From assembly GCA_002898215.1 (NCBI GenBank), contig BEIF01000001.1, positions 62,001 to 126,000 on the forward strand: a stretch of DNA of 64,000 nt. Reading direction: 5' to 3'. Shown here in pieces: positions 45,256 through 55,846 of this stretch. Positions within the stretch are counted from its first letter, which is position 1; each line of letters starts with the position of its first letter. The DNA is from a bacterium HR29. GTDB taxonomy: Bacteria > Chloroflexota > Dehalococcoidia > Tepidiformales > Tepidiformaceae. The notes under the pieces were generated by a model. The model was not told the DNA's origin. It saw only the letters and a list, made by a program, of their open reading frames with translations, and made no database searches. Made by a program: the position numbers and the translations under genes.

Positions 45256-47097
45256 CTACCAGCTTCCGCCTCCTCCGCCCCCTCCCCCGCCGCCTGCGCT
45301 GCCGCCGCCCCCCGAGCCCCCGCCCGTGCTCGCTCGGCCCGCGGCGGACGCGAAACTGTTCAAACCGGAGGCGAAGCTGCCGAGGTCGAAGTTCCCCCGG
45401 GCAACGTACCAGCCGGACACCCACCCACGGGACGCTCCCTCGACCCGTTCGAGCCCGGAGAAGGCGCGGGCCCACTTGTCGACGCAGTCGAAGGCGATGG
45501 CGTACGGCAGGTACCGCTCGAAGATGTTCGCCTGCTCGTAGAACCGCTGCCGCTCCTTCTCGGCGGTCGCGATGAAGAGTCGGAAGCCGGCGATGCGGCG
45601 GAGCATCTCCCGGCCGGCGGCGGTGCGGCGCACCATCGTGGGCGAGAACACCATCAGGGCGACCCCGAAGGCTGCGAGCGGGGCGGCGAGCAGCGCGCGA
45701 CCGAAGCCGGCCCCGGCGAGATACCCGAGGCCGCCGCCGACGGCGGCGATAACGAAACCCGTGAGAAGCCAGCGCGACCGCTCCCGGTCCGGCCGCCGAG
45801 GGAACCAGCCCGCCACCGTCGCTTCTCGGTACAGCCGTCTCTGCACCTTCTGGACCGTCTTCGCGACAGCCGACTTCCCTTTGAGGTCCGAAAGCTTCGA
45901 GACGTTCCCCGTGGGGAAGAGGGCGTCGAGCAGCATCCGCTCCCAGGGCCGCAACGGTCCCGAACTGCCGCGCCTCTCCAACTCCCAGTCGCGCCCGCCG
46001 AGATACCAGGGGCGCTCGATCTCGCGGATGTGGAGGAAGCCCCGCACCGCCAGGTCGACGATGGTGGCGGCGATGTCGCGGGGGTCGACGCGTTCGTCGA
46101 TGAGCACGCCCATGAGCGCCGGGGGCAGGTCCTCCGGCGGGGTGTACTCCACGACGACGGGGTGATCACCGAACAACGGAACCGTCTCCTCTCGGCTGTC
46201 GCCGGTGAGGTACCGGACGGTGCGATAACGGCGGTCACGGCTGTGCCGCCACCACATGGACACGGCAACAACGATGGCGAGGATACTCCCCGCGCTCGCC
46301 CAGACGACATCGGATGGAGCGAGGGAGACGAAATCGCTGACGGTGCGGATGTCGGCGTAGACCGGAGCTTGAATGGTTACCCACCCCTTCGACCAGCCGG
46401 CGGCAAACGTCAGCTGCTCCCCTGGCTCCAGCCCTTCGGCCCTGAACACGGCGGCGTCGACGTCCGCTCGGGCTTCGCACGTACGGCGGCTCCCCGCAGG
46501 GCCCCGAAAGCAAGCAAGGGGCTCCGGAGCACGCCCGGCCACCCGCACCCGTATCTCCGCCCGTTCGACAGGGAGCGGCCATTCACCGGTGGCGTTCCAG
46601 TACAGCTCGTCGTGGTCGGCGTAGGCGTCGAGGGCGGCCGCGACGTCGTAGGCGATGCGGTAGACCTGGCGGCCCGTCACCGTCCTGTCCGGGTCTCCGA
46701 TTCGAACTCGCAGGATGCTTCCTTCCCGCGTTTCCTCGGTTCTGAGGGGACGGCCTTCGCCGTCCGTCACGCTCCTGACCATGGTCGGCCAGCGGCGTTC
46801 GCTTCCGGCGGGACACGGGTGCGAGGGCTGCTCCTGGGCGGGGTTCGGTGCGCAGGGAGCCTCGATGCGCAGGTCGCGGAAGATCCCGTGTCGCTCGGCC
46901 GTCCCGAAGTCCACCACGATCTCCTCGACCACTGAGACGGTTCCGTCGGCCTGAACCTCGTAGACCGCGTCGAACTGAAGGATTCGCTCTCCCTCGGCCT
47001 GCGCGAGCACGGGCTCTGCCGCCGAGCCCGCCCCTACCAGTCCCGCCAGGGCAGCGGTTGCGACGAGCACCCCCCATCGCAGGATCGACCCTCGCAT
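45256..47097 (-). CDS. DUF2207 membrane protein with poly-Gly tail
   Basis: A 613-residue protein with signal peptide (about 1-33), a large extracytoplasmic N-domain (about 35-250, DUF2207: RILQFDAVYEVQADGTVSVVEEIVVDF), one helix near 269, a cytoplasmic region, two helices (about 442-482), a further domain, and a C-terminus of Gly/Ser ending GGGGGSW. That tail is typical of the family. The function is unknown; the genes are often near lemA-type genes, and one lies 16 kb away here. ATG 47097 is chosen because it starts the signal peptide and lies 8 nt behind TACGAT; an upstream ATG exists. It converges on the GDPD gene with a 5-nt gap. Confidence 0.85.
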   Translation of the reverse strand: MRGSILRWGVLVATAALAGLVGAGSAAEPVLAQAEGERILQFDAVYEVQADGTVSVVEEIVVDFGTAERHGIFRDLRIEAPCAPNPAQEQPSHPCPAGSERRWPTMVRSVTDGEGRPLRTEETREGSILRVRIGDPDRTVTGRQVYRIAYDVAAALDAYADHDELYWNATGEWPLPVERAEIRVRVAGRAPEPLACFRGPAGSRRTCEARADVDAAVFRAEGLEPGEQLTFAAGWSKGWVTIQAPVYADIRTVSDFVSLAPSDVVWASAGSILAIVVAVSMWWRHSRDRRYRTVRYLTGDSREETVPLFGDHPVVVEYTPPEDLPPALMGVLIDERVDPRDIAATIVDLAVRGFLHIREIERPWYLGGRDWELERRGSSGPLRPWERMLLDALFPTGNVSKLSDLKGKSAVAKTVQKVQRRLYREATVAGWFPRRPDRERSRWLLTGFVIAAVGGGLGYLAGAGFGRALLAAPLAAFGVALMVFSPTMVRRTAAGREMLRRIAGFRLFIATAEKERQRFYEQANIFERYLPYAIAFDCVDKWARAFSGLERVEGASRGWVSGWYVARGNFDLGSFASGLNSFASAAGRASTGGGSGGGGSAGGGGGGGGGGSW

Positions 47098-47105
47098 AGG
47101 CGTCG

Positions 47106-47111
47106 ATCGTA
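47106..47111 (-). promoter_or_regulatory. -10 hexamer for the DUF2207 gene
   Basis: TACGAT on the minus strand ends 8 nt before ATG 47097, and no ribosome site is seen, consistent with a leaderless transcript. Confidence 0.45.
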
Positions 47112-47218
47112 CCCACAGCCCGGCGACGCGCACGCCCATGCCGGGTGGGGTATCATCTCGCTACGGACAGTCGCCGTTCTACTTCTCCCTGGAGCACCAG
47201 CGCATCCGAGGGTAATCG

Positions 47219-48091
47219 ATGCGAGCTTTCGACTACGCTGCGCCACGCAGCCTCGACGAGACCTTTCCCTTGCTGGCCGATGGCCGGCGGGTGCGGTTCT
47301 TGGCCGGCGGCACCGACATCATCGTCCAGCTCCGCGAAGGCCGTGCCGAGTGCGATCTCCTCGTCGACCTGAAGCGCATTCCCGAGCTTCGCAGGATCGA
47401 GATTCGCCCCGACGGGACGCTCGCCATCGGCGCGGCCGTCCCCTGCGCCGAGGTGTACGAGCACCCGGAGGTCCGGCGCCGCTGGCCCGCCCTCGTCGAC
47501 GCCGCGTCCCTCATCGGCGGAATTCAGATTCAATCCCGTGCGAGCTTGGGCGGGAACATCTGCAACGCGAGTCCCGCGGCCGATTCGGTGCCGGCGCTCA
47601 TCGTCCTCGGTGCACGCCTCGTCCTCGCCTCGGCTCGTGGCGAGCGGGAACTCCCGATCGAGGGGTTCTTCCGGGGGCCAGGGCAGACGGTACTCCAGCC
47701 AGGCGAGCTGCTCGTCCGCATCGAGGTTCCGCCGCTTCCCCCGTGCTCCGGTGCACGGTTCCTCCGATTCATCCCGCGGAACGAGATGGATATCGCCGTG
47801 GCGAATGCCGCTGCCTTCCTCCGCCTCGACGACGACGGGCGCATCGCCCAGGCGAGGGTGGCTCTCGGAGCCGTCGCTCCGACGCCACTGCTTGTGGCGG
47901 AGGCGGGCGAGCTCCTCGCCGGCCAGCAGCCCAACGACGAGCTCTTCGCGCGCGCGGGCGAACTCGCGGCCGCTGCGGCCCGGCCTATCACCGATGTCCG
48001 CGGGTCTGTCCTCCAGCGCCGGCACCTCGCCCGCGTCCTCACCGTGCGGGCGCTCCGCGGAGCCCTAGCCCGCGCCCAGGAAGGGAGCTGA
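47219..48091 (+). CDS. Molybdenum hydroxylase FAD-binding subunit
   Basis: A 290-residue medium subunit of a xanthine-dehydrogenase/CO-dehydrogenase-family enzyme. FAD motifs are AGGTDIIVQLREG (about 29-41) and SLGGNICNASPAADSVP (about 107-123). The C-terminal CO-dehydrogenase-type domain ends the protein. It heads an operon with the 2Fe-2S and molybdopterin subunits, in the order FAD, Fe-S, Mo. The upstream 79 bp contain TATCAT at 47151-47156 as a possible -10. Confidence 0.92.
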   Translation: MRAFDYAAPRSLDETFPLLADGRRVRFLAGGTDIIVQLREGRAECDLLVDLKRIPELRRIEIRPDGTLAIGAAVPCAEVYEHPEVRRRWPALVDAASLIGGIQIQSRASLGGNICNASPAADSVPALIVLGARLVLASARGERELPIEGFFRGPGQTVLQPGELLVRIEVPPLPPCSGARFLRFIPRNEMDIAVANAAAFLRLDDDGRIAQARVALGAVAPTPLLVAEAGELLAGQQPNDELFARAGELAAAAARPITDVRGSVLQRRHLARVLTVRALRGALARAQEGS

Positions 48092-48094
48092 CCG

Positions 48095-48582
<488 letters not shown>

Positions 48583-48586
<4 letters not shown>

Positions 48587-50862
48587 CGACCATCGAACGC
48601 CCGCGGTATCAGGTCATCGGCACCCGGCCCATCCGCCCCGACGGCGTGGAGAAGGTGACCGGCCGGGCCCTCTACGGCGCCGACGTTCGCCTTCCGGGGA
48701 CGATCTACGGCAGAGTTCTGCGCAGCCCCCACGCCCACGCGCGCATCCTTCGCATCGACACGTCGGCGGCCGAACGGATGCCTGGCGTGCTTGCTGTGGT
48801 GACCCACCGGGACCTCCCTGCGGTGGCCGATGGCATCCAGAATCTTGGCGAAACCGCTGTCAACGTGCGCGAGCTCGCCGCCAACCTCCTCGCCGATGAC
48901 AAGGTCCTTTACCACGGCCACGCGGTGGCGGCGGTGGCGGCCGTGAGCCCCCATCTCGCGGAGGAAGCCCTCGGGGCGATCACCGTGGAGTACGAGGTGC
49001 TCCCGCCCGTGCTCGACGTCCGCGAGGCGATGCGAGAGGATGCCCCGCTCCTCGACGAGTCGCGGCGCACGAAGAACATCGCAGGCCAGGTGGTGGGCGA
49101 ACGGCCGTCGAACATCGCCATGCACCACCGCTTCGAGGCCGGCGATGTCGAAGCCGCCTTCGCGAAGGCGAGCGTCGTCATCGAACGCGAGTTCCGGACG
49201 AAGATGGTCCACCAGGGGTACATCGAGCCGCAGAACGCCACCGCCGTCTGGAATCAGGACGGTACGGTGACCATCTGGACCAGCACGCAGGGGGCATTCG
49301 CCGTCCGAGGCCAAGTGGCCGAGCTCCTTCGCCTTCCGGTTTCGAAGGTCCGCGTCGTCCCGATGGAGATCGGGGGCGGGTTCGGCGGAAAGATTCCCGT
49401 CTACCTCGAACCGCTGGCCGCCCTCCTCTCGCGCAAGGCCGGCGGGCGGCCCGTGAAGATGACAATGTCGCGAACCGAAGTCTTCCAGGCGACCGGCCCG
49501 ACAAGTGGGACGTGGATTCGGGTCAAGGCTGGTGCCGACGCCGAGGGTCGCCTCCTCGCCGTGGAGGCGGAGCTCTGCTACGAGGCGGGCGCATTCCCGG
49601 GCTCGTCCGTCAACGCCGGCGCGATGTGCATGCTCGCCCCATACGACGTGGAGAACTTCCGCATCGACACCTACGACGTCGTGGTGAACAAGCCGAAGAC
49701 CGCGGCTTATCGGGCCCCTGGCGCTCCGGCGGCGGCATTCGCCATGGAGTCGGTGGTCGACGAGCTATGCCGTGCGCTGAAGATGGACCCCCTCGCCTTC
49801 CGCCTGAAGAACAGCTCGCGCGAAGGGACACGCCAGGTGTCGGGCGTGCCCTTCCCGCGCATCGGCCACGAGGAGTGCGTCCGCGCAGCCATGGAGTCCG
49901 ACCACTACCGGTCGCCCATCGAAGGCCCGAATCGCGGCCGGGGCGTCGCCTCCGGCTTCTGGTTCAACGGCGGGATGCAGTCGACCGTCCTCGTCGCCGT
50001 CAACCCCGATGGCACGGTCAACCTCATCGAAGGCAATACCGATATCGGCGGCACCCGCGCCTCGCTCGCCATGCAGCTTGCCGAGGCTCTTGGCATCCCG
50101 TACGAAGACGTGAAGCCGTTCGTGGCGGACACGGACTCGATTGGACATAACGACGTCACCGGCGGGAGCCGGACGACCTTCGCCACCGGTCTCGCGGTCT
50201 ACGAAGCGGCGATGGACATCCGCCGGCAGATGGTCGCCCGTGCTGCTCGCATCCTGAACCTGCCCGAGGAGGACCTGGAGTACGTCGACGGCGGCGTACA
50301 GAGCAAGTCCGACCCGTCCAAGCGCATCGGGTTCAAGGAGATCGCCCGCCAGCAGGCCCGTACCGGTGGCCCCATCACCGGAAAGGCCTCCCTCGTGGCG
50401 CGGGGGGTCGGCCCCGCCTTCTCGACGCAAATTGTCGATGTCGAGGTCGACCCGGAAACGGGCAAGGTCACTATCCTGCGTTACACGGTCGTCCAGGACG
50501 CCGGACGCGCGATCCATCCCTCCTATGTCGAGGGTCAGATGCAGGGTGGGGTGGCACAGGGGATCGGGTGGGCCCTCCACGAGGAGTACTGCTACGACGA
50601 GCAGGGCCACCTGCTGAACGCGAACTTCCTCGATTATCGCATCCCCACTGCCCTCGACTTGCCGCCCATCGAGACCGTCATCGTCGAGGTCCCCAACCCC
50701 GCGCATCCGTTCGGCGTCCGTGGAGTGGGCGAGGTGTCCATCGTCCCGCCCTTGGCGGCCATCGCGAACGCGATCTACGACGCCATCGGGGTTCGCTTCA
50801 CCGACCTCCCCATCTCTCCGCGCCGAATCGTCGAGGCGCTGTACGGCGGGAAGGAGGGGTAG
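48583..50862 (+). CDS. Molybdenum hydroxylase catalytic (molybdopterin-binding) subunit
   Basis: A 759-residue large subunit of the xanthine oxidase family, which hydroxylates C-H bonds with water using Mo-cytosine-dinucleotide. Motifs are MEIGGGFGGKIPVYLEPLAA, AYRAPGAPAAAFAMES, GNTDIGGTRAS and the catalytic Glu in GVRGVGEVSIVPPLAAIANAI. The active-site loop lacks the AYxCSFR Cys of form I CO dehydrogenase and is not the AYRGAGR of form II, so CO is an unlikely substrate. Aldehydes, purines or aromatic acyl-CoA are options. ATG 48583 overlaps the upstream stop. Confidence 0.93.
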
Positions 50863-50869
50863 CGGGCCC

Positions 50870-51133
50870 GTGCCCACGGTGAGGCTCCCAGCGCTGTTCC
50901 GCGAGCGCTGCGGCGGGGCCACGGCCGTCACGGTGGAGGGGAGCACCTTGGGCGAAGTGCTGCTGGCCCTCGACCGCCGCTGCCCCGGCATCTTCGAGCT
51001 GCTCGTCGAGGGGGGCAGCATCCGCCCCGAGCTTGCCGTCGCCATCGACGGCGAAACGGGGTCGTACCTCCTCGACGAGCCAGTGCCTCCCGGGGCCGAG
51101 ATCGCCATCCTGCCGGCGATCGCGGGCGGGTAG
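50870..51133 (+). CDS. MoaD/ThiS-like ubiquitin-fold sulfur carrier
   Basis: An 87-residue protein ending in Gly-Gly (PAIAGG), as expected for MoaD, whose C-terminal thiocarboxylate supplies sulfur for molybdopterin. The N-terminus MPTVRLPALFRERCGGATAVTVEG and DEPVPPGAEIAILPA match the small-subunit family. It starts 8 nt after the molybdenum subunit in the same operon, suggesting dedicated cofactor supply. The GTG start has AAGGAGGGG 9-16 nt upstream. It converges on polA with a 12-nt gap. Confidence 0.85.
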   Translation: MPTVRLPALFRERCGGATAVTVEGSTLGEVLLALDRRCPGIFELLVEGGSIRPELAVAIDGETGSYLLDEPVPPGAEIAILPAIAGG

Positions 51134-51144
51134 GAACCCGCGGG

Positions 51145-53880
51145 CTACTCCTCCATGTCCCCCCAGGTACGGCCCTGCTTGATGTCCACCTTCAGGGGCA
51201 CGCGGAGTTCGGCCGCCTTCGGCATCAGCTCCTCGCAGAGCGACCGGATCTCGGCCACCTCCTCCGCGGGGCATTCGAAGATGAGCTCGTCGTGCACCTG
51301 GAGGATCATGCGCGAGCGCAGCCCCCGTTCGCGGAGCGCCGCATCCACGCGGACCATGGCGAGCTTGATGATGTCTGCCGCTGTCCCCTGGATCGGCATG
51401 TTGATCGCTTCCCGCTCGGCGGCGCTCCGCACCTGGAAGTTCGTGCTGGTGATCGCCGGCAAGTAGCGCCGTCGCCCGAAGATGGACTCGGCGTAGCCAT
51501 GCTCGCGCGTGAAGGCGAGCGTCCGCTCCTGCCACTCGCGGATCTTCGGGAAGTTCTCGAAGTACTGGCGGATGAAGGCCTCGGCCTCTTCCCGTGACAT
51601 CCCGGTCCGGCTGGCGAGGCCGAACTCACCCATCCCGTACGCGATGCCGAAGTTCACCATCTTCGCCGTATCGCGCATCTCCCGTGTGACCTGCGCGGGG
51701 TCGACGCCGTAGACCTTCGCCGCCGTCGCCCGGTGGATGTCCTGGTCGGCGAGGAAGGCAGCGATGAGCCCTTCGTCGCCGGTCACGTGGGCCAGGACGC
51801 GCAGCTCGATTTGCGAGTAATCGGCCGCCACCAGCCAGGGGTCGTCGAATCCGGCGGCGATGAACGCCTTCCGGATCTCCCTCCCCAGCTCCGTCCGCAC
51901 GGGGATGTTCTGGAGGTTCGGATTGGTGCTGCTCAGCCGGCCCGTGGAGGCCACGGTCTGTTGGAAATCCGTGTGAATCCGGCCGTCTTCGGCAACGGCC
52001 TCGGGGAGAGCGTCGAGGTAGGTGGACTTCAGCTTCGTGAGCTGCCGGTACTCGAAGATGAGGTCGATGACAGGGTGTGCGCCCCGCAGCGCCTCGAGCG
52101 CCCGCTGGTCGGTGCTGTAGCCGTAGGCCGTCTTCCGGCTCTTCGGAAGCCGCAGCTCGTTGAAGAGCACATCGCTGAGCTGCTGGGGGCTCCCGATGTT
52201 GAACTGGTGCCCGACCGCCTCGTAGATCTGCCGCTCCACGCGAGCGATGTCCCCGGCCATCCGCCGGGAGAGCTCGCGGAGCACGCGCACGTCGACGGCG
52301 ACGCCGGCCTTCTCCATTCGGAAGAGCACGGGAACGAGTGGCATCTCCATGGTGGCGAAGAGCGCCCACTGGTTCCGCTCGCGGAGGTCGTGCTCGAGCA
52401 GGGGACGAAGCCGCAGGGCCACGTCCGCCTGCTGACAGGCGTGCTCCGCCACCACCTGCGGCTCGAGCTGGGCGAGCGGCGTCGCCCGCCGGCCCGTCCC
52501 GGCAATGGCGGCGAGGTCGGTGAGGCGGATGCGCAGCCGCTCGTTCGCCAGCGTCGGTAGGTCGGGAGCGGTCGACCCCAGGAGGAAGCGGGCGATGTCC
52601 GTGTCGAACTCCAATCCCGCGAGGGCAATCCCCATGCGGTCCAGTTGGTGCATGAGGTACTTCAGCCCGTGACCGATTTTGCCGACCCGCTCGGATTCGA
52701 AGGCCGGCGCGAGCGCCTGGCGGAAGGCTGCTGCCGAGGGCTGCCAGAACTCGCCGTCGAGCCGCGGCGCGTGCCCCATCGGTACGTACCAGGCTTCGCC
52801 CGGCCGAAGGGCGAAGGCCACTCCCAACAGGAGCGGATGTGCGCTGTCGCCTGCCGTGGTGAGGCTCACGGCAGCGAAGCGCTCGGCCTCGGCCAGCCGC
52901 GTGCCGAGGGCGCGAAGCTCTTCCTCCGATGCCACGATGCGGTACGTCGTGGGGCCAGTGACGGCCTCGACCGTCGAGCGGGCGCCCTCGCCCAACAGCT
53001 CTGCCAGCCGCTGGGCGAGGACACGGAACTCCAGCTCGCGGAAGAGCGCTTCGACGCGCTCCCGGTCGAAACCGCCGAAGCGGCACGCTTCGAGATCGAA
53101 CTCCACTGGCACGTCGGTGCGGATGCGCACGAGCTCCTTGTTGGCCAGGGCGCGCTCCCTACCTGCCAGGAGCTTCTCCTTGAGCGCCCCCTTCACCTCG
53201 TCGATGTGCTCGTAGATGGCCTCGACGGTCCCGAAGCGCCGGATGAGCTCCGCCGCCGTCTTCTCTCCCACGCCGCGGATCCCCTCGATGTTGTCGCTGG
53301 CGTCCCCCTTCAGCGCCTTGAAATCCACCATGTAGGGCGGGCTGAAGCCCCACCGCTCGATCACCTTCTGCTCGTCGTAGATGACCGTGTCGCGTTGGTA
53401 GGGCCGGAAGAGGAAGAGCTTCACCTTCGGGCCAACCAGCTGCACGAGGTCCGTATCGAGGGTGGCGATGTACGTTTCGATTCCCCGTTCGCTCGCGATG
53501 CGTGCGATCGTCCCCGCCACGTCGTCGGCCTCGAACCCGGGCACTTCGTAGATGGGGATGCGGAACGCCTCCAGGAGCTGGCGCACTCGCTCCATCTGGG
53601 GCAAAAGCTCCTCCGGCGTCTCCCGTCGCGTCGCCTTGTACGCCTCCTCCGCTTCGTGCCGGAACGTCTTTCCTCCCGCGTCCCAAGCCGCGCAGATGTG
53701 CGTCGGGCGCAGCTCGGACAGCACACGGATGAGCGTCTCGGCGTAGCCGTATACGGCGTAGGTGAGCTCCCCCTTCGAGGTCATGAGGGGGCGTTCCATC
53801 TGCTGGAACGCGAAGAAGGCGCGGAAGAGGATCCCGTGCGAGTCGAGGATGACGAGGCGCGGCTGCTCCCCGGCTGCCAT
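51145..53880 (-). CDS. polA: DNA polymerase I, proofreading domain inactive
   Basis: A 911-residue family A polymerase. Residues about 8-300 are the 5' nuclease (DSHGILFRAFFAFQQM, DDVAGTIARIA, GDASDNIEGIRGVGEKTAAELI). Residues about 325-500 have the 3'-5' exonuclease fold but lack the catalytic DxE (FAAVSLTTAG where E. coli has FAFDTETD), so proofreading is very probably lost, as in Taq. Residues about 510-911 are the polymerase, with VAADYSQIELRVLAHV, RRYLPAITSTNF and QVHDELIFECP. ATG 53880 is 6 nt behind TATCAT, suggesting a leaderless mRNA; the longer frame upstream has no support. Confidence 0.96.
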   Translation of the reverse strand: MAAGEQPRLVILDSHGILFRAFFAFQQMERPLMTSKGELTYAVYGYAETLIRVLSELRPTHICAAWDAGGKTFRHEAEEAYKATRRETPEELLPQMERVRQLLEAFRIPIYEVPGFEADDVAGTIARIASERGIETYIATLDTDLVQLVGPKVKLFLFRPYQRDTVIYDEQKVIERWGFSPPYMVDFKALKGDASDNIEGIRGVGEKTAAELIRRFGTVEAIYEHIDEVKGALKEKLLAGRERALANKELVRIRTDVPVEFDLEACRFGGFDRERVEALFRELEFRVLAQRLAELLGEGARSTVEAVTGPTTYRIVASEEELRALGTRLAEAERFAAVSLTTAGDSAHPLLLGVAFALRPGEAWYVPMGHAPRLDGEFWQPSAAAFRQALAPAFESERVGKIGHGLKYLMHQLDRMGIALAGLEFDTDIARFLLGSTAPDLPTLANERLRIRLTDLAAIAGTGRRATPLAQLEPQVVAEHACQQADVALRLRPLLEHDLRERNQWALFATMEMPLVPVLFRMEKAGVAVDVRVLRELSRRMAGDIARVERQIYEAVGHQFNIGSPQQLSDVLFNELRLPKSRKTAYGYSTDQRALEALRGAHPVIDLIFEYRQLTKLKSTYLDALPEAVAEDGRIHTDFQQTVASTGRLSSTNPNLQNIPVRTELGREIRKAFIAAGFDDPWLVAADYSQIELRVLAHVTGDEGLIAAFLADQDIHRATAAKVYGVDPAQVTREMRDTAKMVNFGIAYGMGEFGLASRTGMSREEAEAFIRQYFENFPKIREWQERTLAFTREHGYAESIFGRRRYLPAITSTNFQVRSAAEREAINMPIQGTAADIIKLAMVRVDAALRERGLRSRMILQVHDELIFECPAEEVAEIRSLCEELMPKAAELRVPLKVDIKQGRTWGDMEE

Positions 53881-53886
53881 GCGCCG

Positions 53887-53892
53887 ATGATA
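53887..53892 (-). promoter_or_regulatory. -10 hexamer for leaderless polA
   Basis: TATCAT on the minus strand ends 6 nt before the polA ATG (53880). No ribosome site is present between them. Confidence 0.5.
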
Positions 53893-54071
53893 GCTTGCGC
53901 CCGGCCTCCCGGGCACGCTGCTGTGGCGCGTCCGTCCGAGTCCGAGGCGATGGGCGTGCGGAGCGAGAAATCCTCGCATTCGCAGGGTCCGCGGAAAGCC
54001 CGCGTCGGATAGTTATCCCCCTCCCGTTCCGGGTCCGAAGCCATGGGCACGCAGCTACAGGGGTGGAAGCC

Positions 54072-54319
54072 GTCACGGTGTACGTATGGAGGCGACGGCG
54101 GCTCGTCGAAGGCGAGACCACACGGAAGAACGTGCGCAGCGTGGCGATGGACATCGACCTGGACCGAAAGGGTTACCGCGGGGTTCGCCTAGGCTCTGGC
54201 GCGGCTGAGGAGAGATTGCGGTGAGCGAAGCGGATTGGGAGTCGGTGCGGGTCATCGAGCAGCCGGCGGGCTGGAGCGTGAAGGAGGGACGAAGATTTCG
54301 GTGCCCGAGGGGATATTGA
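54072..54319 (+). pseudogene. Internally deleted remnant of the 54547 gene family
   Basis: The first 21 nt encode a VYVWR-like start matching the intact neighbour (MAVYVWR). The sequence then jumps to its C-terminal third: RLVEGETTRKNVRSVAMDIDL resembles LLEGESTWKNLRSVAVTIDL. After a frame change, DWESVRVIEQPAGWSVKEGR resembles DWETVRVLDQPEGWSVKGGR. The middle (about 330 bp) is missing and at least one frameshift exists. Bases 54322-54400 faintly resemble the start of the second island gene (55127), so the duplicated unit may have held two genes. The stretch 53881-54071 holds no feature I recognise. Confidence 0.75.
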
Positions 54320-54546
54320 AGATGAGCCTCGATAGGCCAGCGCTCTTCCCCTGCGGTCACCCTGCCCTTCTCCTCGGGTTTCGAGTTGCAGTGAGAGGAA
54401 GCGGATCCCGAACGGCCGTGCGCTTCGCGAAGAACAGCGGCAATTTATCGTTTTTGAGGATTGGCGGGACGCCACCATGGCGGTACGGTAGTCGCGGCTC
54501 GCTTCGAGCCTGAGGAGCGGACCGGGTGGAAAGGAGGACCGAAGCC

Positions 54547-55152
54547 ATGGCGGTGTATGTTTGGAGGCCGCAGGTCTTGGCGGCAGTGGTGACGCTGCTG
54601 GGGGCGGGGGCGGGCGCCGGGGTGGTGATTGCCACGAGCGGGCACGAGGAGGGTGGGGCGCCGGCTATCGAGGTGCCGGTGGTGGAGCGGACGTTCTCTC
54701 CCTCGGAGGAGGAGTTGGGGAAGGTTCGGGCGCTCATCGATGCGGATGGGCGGGTGGCGAAGGTGAGCGGGGGCCAGCCGTACGAGATCGCGCTTGCCGT
54801 CGGGGAGGAGCGTTCGGATGGGACCAGGGTGGTGAGCGTGGAGGTGGTGTGGGAGAGACCGGTGACGACTCGTGGTCCGTGGATGAGAGCGGTATGTCGT
54901 GGGACTGTGCTACTGGAGGGCGAGAGCACGTGGAAGAATCTCCGCAGTGTTGCGGTAACGATCGACCTTACAAACGGAAGAATAAGAGGTGTTGCGCCAG
55001 GTCACTGGGCCATCATGGAGCTGGGTGGAGAAGCGGAGCCCAGCGAGGATGACTGGGAAACGGTACGCGTGCTCGATCAGCCGGAGGGCTGGAGCGTTAA
55101 AGGCGGGCGGGAGTTCGAATGTCCTGATGGTTACGAAGATGAGTCGCAGTGA
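54547..55152 (+). CDS. Unrecognised membrane-anchored protein, island gene 1
   Basis: A 201-residue protein with one N-terminal membrane helix (about 8-31) and an exported domain of about 170 residues. It has two Cys (in RAVCRGTV and EFECPDG) that could pair. I recognise no family. A clean AAGGAGG lies 9 nt before ATG 54547, which is why the shorter start is used. Two damaged copies flank it (54072-54319 and 57758-58285). It overlaps the next gene by 26 nt, so the island genes form an operon. It may be an anti-sigma- or sensor-like membrane protein, but nothing proves it. Confidence 0.7.
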   Translation: MAVYVWRPQVLAAVVTLLGAGAGAGVVIATSGHEEGGAPAIEVPVVERTFSPSEEELGKVRALIDADGRVAKVSGGQPYEIALAVGEERSDGTRVVSVEVVWERPVTTRGPWMRAVCRGTVLLEGESTWKNLRSVAVTIDLTNGRIRGVAPGHWAIMELGGEAEPSEDDWETVRVLDQPEGWSVKGGREFECPDGYEDESQ

Positions 55153-55846
55153 TCTTGCATTATTGATGGTCGGGGTGCTCCTTGTCGTAACCGGCTTCGT
55201 TGCAGCGGGCCTCTCGCCCCTGGCTGGTGAGCGGTCGGCTAGGGCTTGGACCGCTTCGAACCTGCAGCAGGTAAGCGCTGGCAGCGAGGATTGGTGGTAC
55301 AATTACGACTTCAGTTCCCGATCAGTGTACGCCGCTAATGTCGACTGGCCGATAAGGTGGCTCTTTGCCGGCTATGCAGAGGTTGACTACGTCAAGGATC
55401 GCATAGACGGCTGTGGCGGTGACCCGTCGATGACGCCGTGTCTCGGTACCTCAGGCTCCCGCAAGGCGTTCTTTGGGGTAGACAGTGGGTACTCATACTG
55501 GGACCAAGATGGCGGCAGAAAGGCAGGAAGTAGCTGCTCGGCGGATTACCATATCAGGCTCTATGCGCGATCGGATGCGGACCAGAACTACAGTCCTGTT
55601 CTTGGCTTTTACGTTCTTGCATCTGCACATCTTGACGTAGAGTGGTTAGGTGGTTCTTGGTGCGACAATCGATATTACAGCACCGAAGCGACCCAAGCCT
55701 GGTTCGATGCTCGGGCGAGGGCTGTGCCGGGATGGACCGTAGCGTCGAACGTTTCGAACTGGCTCAACTATGAGCCGACCCGCTGGGCGGACAGCGCGCA
55801 CTTCGTCGAGAGCGACGGCTACGCGACGTACGTCACGGTGCGATGA
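55127..55846 (+). CDS. Unrecognised secreted/anchored protein, island gene 2
   Basis: A 239-residue protein (or 235 if the ATG at 55139 is used) with a membrane or signal segment (LALLMVGVLLVVTGFVAAGL) and a soluble part rich in Trp, Tyr, Ser and Asp with four Cys (GCGG, PCLG, SCSA, WCDN) that could make two disulfides. It is probably extracellular. Codon use is visibly richer in A/T (TTA, ATT, AAT, GTA) than that of the flanking housekeeping genes, suggesting recent acquisition. Its start lies inside the upstream gene, and its stop overlaps the next start (ATGA). Confidence 0.65.
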   Translation: MVTKMSRSDLALLMVGVLLVVTGFVAAGLSPLAGERSARAWTASNLQQVSAGSEDWWYNYDFSSRSVYAANVDWPIRWLFAGYAEVDYVKDRIDGCGGDPSMTPCLGTSGSRKAFFGVDSGYSYWDQDGGRKAGSSCSADYHIRLYARSDADQNYSPVLGFYVLASAHLDVEWLGGSWCDNRYYSTEATQAWFDARARAVPGWTVASNVSNWLNYEPTRWADSAHFVESDGYATYVTVR

